Shown here: in pieces, positions 56,856-64,000 of the stretch
Numbering within the stretch: position 1 is the stretch's first letter
Layout of the letters: every line of letters starts with the position of its first letter
Assembly (NCBI RefSeq): GCF_964019805.1
Contig: NZ_OZ026472.1
Span: forward strand, 1,528,872-1,592,871
Reading direction: 5' to 3'
DNA from: Candidatus Lariskella endosymbiont of Epinotia ramella
GTDB taxonomy: Bacteria > Pseudomonadota > Alphaproteobacteria > Rickettsiales > Midichloriaceae
DNA length: 64,000 nucleotides
Translations under genes and position numbers: made by a program
Notes under the pieces: generated by a model
What the model saw: only the letters and a program-made list of their open reading frames with translations
Database searches by the model: none
Told to the model about the DNA's origin: nothing

Positions 56856-57490
56856 ATATTTTGCTGATTCATATTGATTAAATTTAATAAGCTTTCAATA
56901 GTTTTTTTAGGATTACCTGACGAGTGTATAGCACTAATCACAGCAATTCCATCAACACCAGTTGCGATGACATCTCCTGCGTTATGCTCTGCAATTCCGC
57001 CTATTGCAACTATCTTGTGCTTGGAAGCAACTTTCAATTTTTTCAATTGCTCAATCCCTATGACATGAGCTACATCTGGCTTAGTTTTTGTCTCAAAAAT
57101 TGCGCCGACTCCTATATAATCTATAGGCATGTTATTCGCAACTTCTAGCTCTGCTACTGAACCTACAGATAATCCTATGATTTTATCCTCTCCCAAAATG
57201 TTTCGAGCAAGTTTAGGTTCGCAATCAGTTTGTCCTAAGTGTACACCTGATGCTCCTATTCTTTGTGTTATATCAACTCTATCATTTATAATAAGCGGTA
57301 TCTTATATCTTTCTAAAATCTCCTGTACTGATTCTGCGAATCTAAATGACTCATCATCCCAACTCTTTTCTCTCAATTGTATAGAAGATACTCCTGATTC
57401 TATGCATAGTTCTATGAAGCGTAAGTATTCGTTTATACCTTGTACAGTTTTATTAGTTACCAGAACCAACCTCAGGAAATTGTCTTTCAT
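56849..57490 (-). CDS. thiE: Thiamine-phosphate synthase
   Basis: ThiE joins HMP-PP and THZ-P to give thiamine phosphate. The TIM-barrel motifs appear in order: VSSIQLREKSWDDESF (36-51), IPLIINDRVDI, GASGVHLGQTD (about 78-88), IIGLSVGSVAEL, DYIGVGAIFETKTKPDV and KIVAIGGI. Length 213. It is the first gene of the operon. The upstream 500 bp show no TPP riboswitch (no CTGAGA core was found), so regulation is not evident. Confidence 0.95.
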   Translation of the reverse strand: MKDNFLRLVLVTNKTVQGINEYLRFIELCIESGVSSIQLREKSWDDESFRFAESVQEILERYKIPLIINDRVDITQRIGASGVHLGQTDCEPKLARNILGEDKIIGLSVGSVAELEVANNMPIDYIGVGAIFETKTKPDVAHVIGIEQLKKLKVASKHKIVAIGGIAEHNAGDVIATGVDGIAVISAIHSSGNPKKTIESLLNLINMNQQNIC

Positions 57491-58454
57491 AATTCTTATA
57501 CATTGTTATGATTTTAGTGATCTCTAAATGATTTTTGACCAATGATGTGCATGAGGTAGGTAGCAACATTTGGTAAGCAGTGAAAATTGCCTGTAGTCTT
57601 AATGAGAGTTTTATAAACTTGTTTAGAATTCAAGGGCATCATACTTAAGCTCACAAATGTAACCATGGTAGTTTAGTTAATAAAGCTTATGTGTTTTTAC
57701 TACATCCAGCATTGGTATCTTCACAACCACTTGCATCTGACAATTCACTCTACAACATGATTAATACGCAATACCCTTTGGCTATTTATTAATAATAGTC
57801 TTAAAATTAATAGCATATATAATTTATGCTCAAATTACTTAAGAATATAATGATTAAATTACAAATTTAATAACTTGGATTGATCAATATTCATTCCGAC
57901 ACAATAATTTTTATAAGATGCCCCTACCTTATCTCTCTTCATTTCTTTTTTATGAGAGAAGAGGCAATTTTTGGAAGCAAAGAGTTTGAGAATATTTAAT
58001 TAAATAGGCTCTAAGTTTTCTTGTTCACCTACTATCTCATTTGATTATAGAACTCAACGCTTATGTCAAATCTTCAAGCTTAAGCCTAATACGAAATGTT
58101 ATAACAAATAGTCTATAGAAGTTTTATAACACTAAGCCAAAAATTGTAATTATTATTTATAATGAATTAATAGCGCAATGCACGCTTTAAGTGTGCTTGA
58201 TTAAATCAGATTTTATTCGAATGTGATGATATGTCAAGCAAAAGAATAAGATTTTATATATCGCTAAATAATGGCTTAATATTACACATCAAATAAAAGA
58301 AGAATGTTAAATAAATACTGAGCTTTTGATTTTTTATCCAAATTCATAATTAGAGCTTTTATAATGAAAAACTTGATCAATATGCATTAAGATAGTATTG
58401 AAGGACTAAATATGAAAAGCTGGTCTTTATTATGTATGGTGCTGATAACAAAGT
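57491..58454. other. Region of almost 1 kb between thiE and repeat B without recognised gene
   Basis: AT-rich DNA presumably holding the thi operon promoter. I looked for a TPP riboswitch and for tmRNA or RNase P signatures and saw none. A purine/pyrimidine-rich imperfect inverted pair (TCTCTCTTC / AGAGAAGAG) lies near 57930-57965. Confidence 0.4.
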
Positions 58455-58555
58455 GTTTGTATGATGATTTTTAGGACATGATCTTTTAGAGTACAAGTTA
58501 ATTTCTTAGCTTAATACTTTTACATATTTGTTTCACAATGACTTAAGTTAACAGT
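58455..58555 (+). repeat. Interspersed repeat family B, degenerate copy
   Basis: GATCTTTTAGAGTACAAGTT, then AATTTCTTAGC and TTTACATATTTG. The right half is poorly kept. Confidence 0.5.
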
Positions 58556-58655
58556 GCCATATACGAAGTTAGACTTCAAAAAATGGAAACGCATTGTCAT
58601 AAGAAACATTTTAAATACGCTAATTTGCAAAGTATGACGAGTATATAGCATAGAC
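58556..58655 (-). repeat. Interspersed repeat family C, reverse copy
   Basis: ATACGAAGTTAGACTTCAAA ... ATTTGCAAAGTATGACGAG. It ends 12 bp before the yhhQ start, so the yhhQ leader is repeat-derived. Confidence 0.65.
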
Positions 58656-58666
58656 TGGATAATTAC

Positions 58667-59338
58667 ATGATTGATAAAATATATGTATCGCTTTGTACAA
58701 TATTTTCGATACTTGTTGTACTAAGCAATTTAGTGTATCAAAAATTTGTAGTATTGAACTTATGGACTTATCACACATTTGAGTTGTCTGCTGGTGCAAT
58801 ATTGTATCCAACAGCTTTTTTAATAACTGATTTGATAACTGAGTTTTTTGATAAACAGAAAGCAAAATTCTGTGTCACGCTAGGCATTTGTATTAATATT
58901 ATGGTTGCTTTTATCATACTAGGTGTAGATCTTCTTCCAGCAACTAGTTGGTCCATGATCGATACTACTACTTTTCATAGTATATTTGCTGCATATACCT
59001 GGACATTTATAGGATCAACTTTGGCATGTTACATATCTCAGATATTGGATGTCATGATATACATAAAGATCCGAAAAACTACGGATGGAAAATATGTTTG
59101 GTTGAGAAGTTGCTTGAGTACAGGAATTTCATTGTTCATAGATACTATGATTGTAATGGTATTTTTTATGCTATTTGGTGTAATGCCAAGAGAACAAGTG
59201 CTAAAAGTCATAATGCATAGCTATATGTTTAAATTATTATTTGTAGTACTAAGCATGCCTGCTTTCTGTGGAGCAGTTTACTGGATTAAGTGGATTATTA
59301 GAAATGATAAAGATAAGTTATCTGAAATAGTTGCATAA
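58667..59338 (+). CDS. yhhQ: Queuosine precursor transporter (YhhQ / VUT family)
   Basis: A 223-residue inner-membrane protein with six hydrophobic helices and the VUT (PF02592) pattern: FELSAGAILYPTAFLITDLI, TEFFDKQKAKFCVTLG, then SQILDVMIYIKIRK and KYVWLRSCLSTGISLFIDT. E. coli YhhQ imports preQ0 and preQ1, and the family includes other queuosine-salvage carriers. With QueF encoded at 181-1011 the likely cargo is preQ0. It is monocistronic. Repeat C lies immediately upstream and C and A copies follow. Confidence 0.88.
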   Translation: MIDKIYVSLCTIFSILVVLSNLVYQKFVVLNLWTYHTFELSAGAILYPTAFLITDLITEFFDKQKAKFCVTLGICINIMVAFIILGVDLLPATSWSMIDTTTFHSIFAAYTWTFIGSTLACYISQILDVMIYIKIRKTTDGKYVWLRSCLSTGISLFIDTMIVMVFFMLFGVMPREQVLKVIMHSYMFKLLFVVLSMPAFCGAVYWIKWIIRNDKDKLSEIVA

Positions 59339-59431
59339 TACAATTCTGTTTAATTTAGGAAGTAGGATAAATATAGCTAAAACAGTATAAAACAGGCGCG
59401 CTAAACTTTGCAAAATGCTTATGAGCTTTAC

Positions 59432-59512
59432 GCTTGCAAATGAAGAGTTGACATTTCTGATTTTGATATGAAGCTATATTTCAAAAAGAGCTAGAAAGAA
59501 TGGAAAACACTT
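59432..59512 (-). repeat. Interspersed repeat family C, partial reverse copy
   Basis: CAAATGAAGAGTTGACATTT ... AAAAAGAGCTAGAAAGAATG, followed by unrelated bases and a long-form A copy. Confidence 0.6.
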
Positions 59513-59568
59513 TCAATTGTCTTTACTATTGCGCTGCCAGCAACGTGCTTATATAGCAGGCACCGCAC

Positions 59569-59818
59569 GCCCAAAAGTCTCGAAACAAGTATGAAATGGT
59601 GCCACGAGCGTCAAAATAGCACTTTAAATCCGTAAAAAAATGTTATAATAAACGCAAAAACCTTACGGATTTTGTGAAAATAGTGTTTGCGCGGCACAGA
59701 ACCAATTAATATATCCAAAAATTAGCACATGGCCTAATCCTGGGCTAATTTTTGCGCATTTCACTTCTCCATAAAAATTGATTTGCTTGCGCAAAATCAA
59801 TTTTTGGCGGACTGACTA
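59569..59818 (+). repeat. Interspersed repeat family A, long form
   Basis: Parallels 50378-50625 over its full length, with TTTAAATCCGTAAAAAAATG, the core CCTTACGGATTTTGTG and a terminal hairpin AAAAATTGATTT...AAATCAATTTTT (one bulged A). One stem pair differs from the other copy in both arms (A-T here, C-G there). Confidence 0.8.
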
Positions 59819-59882
59819 TCTATAAACCAGTTAATTTATAACACAAGCTACATATTTTTTTTTATTATCCCGCTTTAAGCTT

Positions 59883-60116
59883 TTAAAGCTTAGGCTCAGT
59901 TTTTAATACTAGAGCATGCAAGCCTTCAGAAAATGGTTCTTGCAGAGCTTTATAAACTGCTTTATGCTGAGCTACTCTCGGCATTCCATTAAATTGAGCA
60001 GATCTTATACGAAGTTCGAAATGATTTTGATCTCCAACCACATCTTCAAGTTCAATTTCTGCATCAGGAAAGTTTTTTACTAATAATCTTATAAGATAGT
60101 CTCTAGAAAATGCCAT
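59883..60116 (-). CDS. bolA: BolA-family protein
   Basis: A 77-residue BolA/IbaG-type protein that works with monothiol glutaredoxins in iron-sulfur handling. Visible features are the class II KH-like fold with DAEIELEDVVGDQNHFELRI, the RVAQHKAVYKAL helix and HALVLKTEP at the end, where the conserved histidines for cluster binding lie. It starts 19 bp after efp and is probably cotranscribed with it. The short length favours the IbaG/BolA2 type over the long E. coli BolA. Confidence 0.88.
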   Translation of the reverse strand: MAFSRDYLIRLLVKNFPDAEIELEDVVGDQNHFELRIRSAQFNGMPRVAQHKAVYKALQEPFSEGLHALVLKTEPKL

Positions 60117-60135
60117 AATATTTTATTCCTCCAAT

Positions 60136-60696
60136 TTATGCTCTTTCAACATATTCTCTACTCTCAGTTTTTATCACCACTTTATCACCTTGATTCAAAA
60201 ATTGTGGCACCATAACTCTTACCCCGTTATCTAGCACTGCTGGTTTATATGAAGATGTAGCAGTCTGTCCTTTAACAACAGGCTCACATTCTCTAATCTC
60301 TGCAATTATTGTATCTGGTAACCTAACTACTACAGGTTTTCCTTGATAAAAATCAACAGCCAAAATTAACCCATCTATAAGAAACGGAAGTTGTTCACCA
60401 ACCATCGAAATTGGAATATTTATTTGCTCATAGCTTTCAATACTCATAATCCATATTGAATCACCATCTATATAGAGATATTGAAAGTCATACGTTTCAA
60501 GATGTACTTTTTCAACAAACTCGCTACTTCTAAAGCGTACGTTGTTTTTAATTTTTCCATCTATATCTTTCATCTCAACTTGTACATAAGCACCACCCTT
60601 ACCAGGCTGAGTATGCATAGTCTTTGCTACAACCCAAAGTTTTCCATTATATTCAATTATATTTCCTACTCTTATACTATTTGAATCTATCTTCAT
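60136..60696 (-). CDS. efp: Translation elongation factor P
   Basis: EF-P relieves ribosome stalling at polyproline stretches. It has three OB-like domains in 186 residues. The tip loop of domain I is TQPGKGGAYVQV, with the lysine (K33) that is beta-lysylated in bacteria with EpmA/EpmB. The middle domain is EP/DUF-like with VGEQLPFLIDG, and the C-terminal signature VLDNGVRVMVPQFLNQGDKV precedes the ending. Neither epmA nor epmB is seen here. It is followed closely by bolA. Confidence 0.96.
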   Translation of the reverse strand: MKIDSNSIRVGNIIEYNGKLWVVAKTMHTQPGKGGAYVQVEMKDIDGKIKNNVRFRSSEFVEKVHLETYDFQYLYIDGDSIWIMSIESYEQINIPISMVGEQLPFLIDGLILAVDFYQGKPVVVRLPDTIIAEIRECEPVVKGQTATSSYKPAVLDNGVRVMVPQFLNQGDKVVIKTESREYVERA

Positions 60697-61020
60697 TTTA
60701 TAAAATCTAACAACTCCAATTAAATAAAAAATTTGCAGTATAAAAATACAAGATGACTACAATTAGGTTCAAATTAGGAAAAAGCAAACGGCTGTGCTTA
60801 TCTCTCCGATTCACATAACATAATTACAACAAAGTAGCACATGAAAAACTCATATAGCACACAGCACCTATAAATCTAATAAACCGCACTACATTTTAAG
60901 AAGATTATAACAACTAAATATAATCTTAGCAAAGCAAAACTGAACATAAATGCGTATGTCAATCTCAGCAGCGAAGCAAGATCACATATTTTCTTAATTT
61001 AAAAAGATACTTTATAGTTG
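60697..61020. other. 324-bp gap between efp and the response regulator
   Basis: AT-rich; presumably contains the efp-bolA promoter. No repeat family, hairpin or RNA is recognised. Confidence 0.4.
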
Positions 61021-61728
61021 TTATTTTTTATCTGGAGGTTGCAATTTATAACCAACAAGTCTTACAGTCTTAATACATTCTTTCCCGCACGCTTTAAATA
61101 AAGCTTTACGTAATCTTGTCATATGTACATCAACAGTTCTTGGATCTACTACTACTTCTATACCCCAGATTTTTTCTATTAGTTCATTTCTAGAGAATAC
61201 ATTTCCTGGATTTTCCATAAGAATTTGCAATATTTGAAATTCTATTGGTGCAAGTTTTACTTCAATACTATTGCAAGTCACAGCATATGTATTCAAATCC
61301 ATAACTATGCCGTTGAACTGTAAAGTTTTTTCTGCAATCGCTGGTCTTATCCTTCTTAGTACAGCTTTAATCCTCGCTATTAGTTCTATAGGAGAAAAAG
61401 GTTTTGTTAGATAATCATCAGCACCTCTATCAAGTCCTGCCACTTTATCTAGATCTTGATCCCTTGCAGATATCATGATAATTGGAATATTTGCAGTGTC
61501 CGGATTTGCCCTAAGAGCCCTACAAACTTCTATTCCATGCTTAGAAGGTAGCACCCAGTCTAACAAAATTAGATCAGGTTTTGAAGAGTATACCCACTGC
61601 AAGGCTTCCTCTCCATCGTTTATGATATTTACGTTATATCCCTCCTTCTGTAGATTATACGCTATTACTGTAGCAAATGATTTTTCATCTTCTACTATCA
61701 GTATTGAAAGCCTTAAATTTTTATTCAT
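61021..61728 (-). CDS. OmpR/PhoB-family response regulator
   Basis: A two-component regulator of 235 residues. The receiver domain (8-123) has the acidic pair in IVEDE (E13, D14), phospho-acceptor D57 in LILLDWVLP, and K109 in DDYLTKPF. The winged-helix DNA-binding domain (about 135-230) contains LAPIEFQILQILMENPGNVF, then VVVDPRTVDVHMTRLRKAL. The DPRTVDVH form matches PhoB best. No histidine kinase (phoR) is next to it, so the partner is encoded elsewhere. It is not clear whether it responds to phosphate. Confidence 0.9.
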   Translation of the reverse strand: MNKNLRLSILIVEDEKSFATVIAYNLQKEGYNVNIINDGEEALQWVYSSKPDLILLDWVLPSKHGIEVCRALRANPDTANIPIIMISARDQDLDKVAGLDRGADDYLTKPFSPIELIARIKAVLRRIRPAIAEKTLQFNGIVMDLNTYAVTCNSIEVKLAPIEFQILQILMENPGNVFSRNELIEKIWGIEVVVDPRTVDVHMTRLRKALFKACGKECIKTVRLVGYKLQPPDKK

Positions 61729-62207
61729 CGCAATTTATTCTTAATTAAGTTGTTGCCGACGACTTCACATTGATTTTTCTAAAATAACAATCACTAACTT
61801 AGATTGCAAATTAAAACTCAATTTATAATGAGACGCATTGTGCACATTAATATCAGCATTACATACCAAAATTTAGTAACTGATCAATAATCATGCTCTA
61901 TATCAATTGCAAATATAATCGCTATATATATATTTGCAATGCTATAACGGAAATATTAAAATTTTTCAGCGCTTATATACAAGTATATCAAAAATATACC
62001 GAAACACTTGCAAATATGCCAATTTATAAAATAGTGAATCCTCATGCCGTTATATATTTTATAACACAATTTCATTCAAATAACTAAAAGTACTAAGTTA
62101 CAAATTTCTCATACACAGAAACTCTATGTATAAATAAAGAAAAGATTTCCTAGTTTTATAAACACTGCATAAGAGTTTAGATTTACATATCTAATGCTGA
62201 GTGTACT
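61729..62207. other. 479-bp gap upstream of the response regulator
   Basis: AT-rich DNA; a 64-codon low-complexity frame is not convincing. No gene or repeat-family member is recognised before the C copy at 62208. Confidence 0.4.
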
Positions 62208-62345
62208 CATCACACTTTTCAAAATTTGCGTTGTCAAAATACTATAGATATTATTTTGTATACAAATGCATCATTCTTCCTAGCTCTTTTAAAGTCTAAC
62301 TTCATGTGCACATAATAAATACCAATTTTTCATTTATCATAGGTA
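62208..62345 (+). repeat. Interspersed repeat family C, most complete copy
   Basis: CACACTTTTCAAAATTTGCG, TTTTGTATACAAATGCATC, ATTCTTCCTAGCTCTTT, AAAGTCTAACTTCATGTG and ACCAATTTTTCATTTATC in order. It serves as the reference for the family. Confidence 0.75.
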
Positions 62346-62610
62346 TACATCTCTAAAGCAAGCTATAAGCATTTCTAAATGTGTTCGCATACAATTTTAT
62401 ATTATGCAAATAATAATTTAAAAAATAAAAGAATAGTAAGATTTTATAATAGTAAAAAGTATAGTGTTATTTATATATTACAATTTTATTATAGATATTA
62501 AAATTTAACCAATATATAATATTAAATTCTTACTCTATAAAATATTAATTAATAACATCAGTTGCTACAATAATGAGAGGTTAATGTGAAATTGAAATAA
62601 TTTATCAATA

Positions 62611-63506
62611 GACCTCTTGCATAACCTATTTAAAGCTCAAAGTTATAGATACCAGCAAGTAAATTAAACCTTAAACCGAATCGTTTTCTTCTGTTCCTAT
62701 AACGATCAGCGATAATTTTAAATCGTTTGATCATGCCTATGACGTTTTCATTTAAAACACGTTCACTAGACAATTGACGATTTTTCTTTTTATCTTTCCT
62801 GCTTAGTGGTCGCTTTTTTGTCTTTTTCTTTGGTAACTCTGAATTATAATGCAACTTATCAATGCCTTGATAACCAGTATCTGTAAGAACTTTAATCTCA
62901 GGGTGGATGTGAACTCCGGATTCTTTAAATAACCTGAAATCATGACGCTTGCCATTAGAAAAATTAGTGCAAATGATTTCTTTTTTCCTTTTATCCACAA
63001 TAAGCTGAGTTTTTAGAGTATGTCGCCTCTTTTTTCCCGAATAAAAGTGCTTCTGTTTTTTTTAGGTCGTTCTATCGGTGTTTCAGTAGCATCAATTAAC
63101 ACAAGTTCGTATTCAGAATCGCTTTTTAGTAATGCTTTACGTCCAGGTAGTGAAAATCGTTTATCTTTAATTAGAGTATCTTCAATCCAACGTATATTAC
63201 GATAACAGGCACTTTCACTTATTCCATAACTGCGGGAAATATGAAAATATGTCCTGTATTCACGCAAGTACTCAAGCGTCATGAGTAATCGATCTTCTAA
63301 AGCCAATTTATTGGGTTTTCCACCTTGAGACTTTAAAATAGCTTCAGCTTCTTTTAATATACTTAGTATAACTTCAAACGTTCCTCGTTTAATGCCAGTA
63401 AGCCTGCGAAACTCTTCTGCGTATTCATCTTTGATGTTTTCAAACTTCATGTTATCCTTGATAAAATCAAGGATTTTAATCAATTTATATGGTTATGCAA
63501 GAGGTC
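62611..63506 (-). mobile_element. IS5-family insertion sequence, copy 3 (896 bp)
   Basis: Same orientation, ends and length as copy 2, flanked by TA on both sides. It separates the response-regulator region from the DnaA-box-like cluster. No disrupted gene is evident at the insertion point. Confidence 0.95.
62630..63450 (-). CDS. IS5-family transposase by -1 frameshift (copy 3)
   Basis: Predicted product identical to the other two copies. The slippery heptamer is at 63055-63061, the ATG at 63450 and the Shine-Dalgarno hairpin at 63454-63474. Confidence 0.92.
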
Positions 63507-64000
63507 TAATATAAGAATTTTATATAAAACAGTTGTGTATACTATATAAAACCATATTTTTATTTGTGATAATATGAATGGCAAACTTGTACAGTTGGAA
63601 TTATTGAGAGATATAGCATTACAACACCAAAACGTAACTACATGAAATTCTGCCTTACTATAGATGTTAGAAACTATGTTGATAACTTATCAATTAATTG
63701 TTCAATAAATAACCTATAATATTAATAGGACAAAATACGTCTTTAATTTTCCACAAATTGTATCCATTATAAACAACTATATCAGATAGTTACTAGTTGC
63801 TAATAAAAGATATAAACATATGTTAGCAATGTTCATAAAAATAGCTTATCAACATATCATTAACATCGTATCATTCTGTCACATGTTATATATTTATTGC
63901 TATTTCAAGTATAACTATCAACTCAATATAAAAAGTTATTAACATATACATTGTTATTGTTGATAAAAACTGAATAACTAGTAATCAACAAATTAACATA
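63507..64000. other. AT-rich region with clustered DnaA-box-like nonamers
   Basis: Within 315 bp there are three exact TTATCAACA nonamers (63846-63854 +, 63677-63685 -, 63958-63966 -). Relatives are TTATTAACA (63936-63944), TAATCAACA (63982-63990) and TTTTCCACA (63747-63755). The consensus DnaA box is TTATNCACA. The DNA is very AT-rich and non-coding and runs off the window. It could be part of a replication origin. No dnaA, dnaN or hemE gene is in view, so this remains tentative. Confidence 0.35.

Noticed and set aside
57491..58454. Possible TPP riboswitch upstream of the thi operon
   Set aside because: No CTGAGA core or matching 3' element on the minus strand; a covariance search would be decisive.

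Overview
The window is AT-rich bacterial DNA whose genes point to an obligately intracellular alphaproteobacterium of the order Rickettsiales. The gene set includes a DUF1013/TrcR-type regulator, an alphaproteobacterial-type Fur protein lacking the usual CxxC, MHS/ProP-like and EamA transporters, an IalB-like exported protein, an ankyrin-repeat protein and the coaE-dnaQ pair. Coding density is low for a reduced genome: many 0.3-1.7 kb gaps are filled with decayed or repeated DNA. I cannot name the genus. Order-level assignment is an inference from gene content.

Layout. 1-9 kb: queF, ftsW (-), an MFS carrier (-), infA, the SMR exporter gdx, coaE-dnaQ, a 73-codon ORF, a DUF2335 membrane protein and mtaB. 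9-18 kb: an MHS-type carrier (-), the first IS5-family copy, then a leftward block of EamA transporter, fur-like gene, suhB and DUF1013 regulator, followed by a Kef-type antiporter. 18-31 kb: groES-groEL, folC, then leftward obgE, nuoB, nuoA, ccmH, an O-methyltransferase, metK and ialB-like, then a D-Ala-D-Ala carboxypeptidase (+). 32-42 kb: ftsA, pssA, a 1031-residue AsmA/DUF3971 protein, a DsbD/TauE-like membrane protein, tolB and pdxT, then sdhE (-). 43-53 kb: leftward rne-msbA, the second IS copy sitting inside a reading frame, an ankyrin-repeat gene and lgt. 54-57.5 kb: the thiamine operon thiE-thiM-thiL-thiD with overlapping genes. 58-64 kb: the queuosine-precursor transporter yhhQ, efp-bolA, a PhoB-like response regulator, the third IS copy and an AT-rich tail with a cluster of DnaA-box-like nonamers.

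How the genes fit together. The envelope and division genes (ftsW, ftsA, carboxypeptidase, lgt, tolB, msbA, pssA, AsmA-like) imply that peptidoglycan, lipoproteins and an outer membrane are kept. Vitamin and cofactor genes show salvage: YhhQ import plus QueF for queuosine, and ThiM/ThiD/ThiE/ThiL to rebuild thiamine diphosphate from its two moieties. PdxT suggests a PdxS/PdxT route to pyridoxal phosphate, although pdxS is not in this window. Aerobic respiration is marked by nuoA, nuoB, sdhE and ccmH.

Mobile and repeated DNA is the most distinctive feature. Three 896-bp IS5-family copies, identical in predicted protein, share 16-bp inverted ends, TA flanks, a hairpin over the ribosome binding site and an A AAA AAC frameshift site. 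At least five families of short interspersed repeats, called A to E here, fill the intergenic gaps, sometimes nested in each other. No clearly novel multi-gene system was found. No tRNA, rRNA or CRISPR array was recognised.
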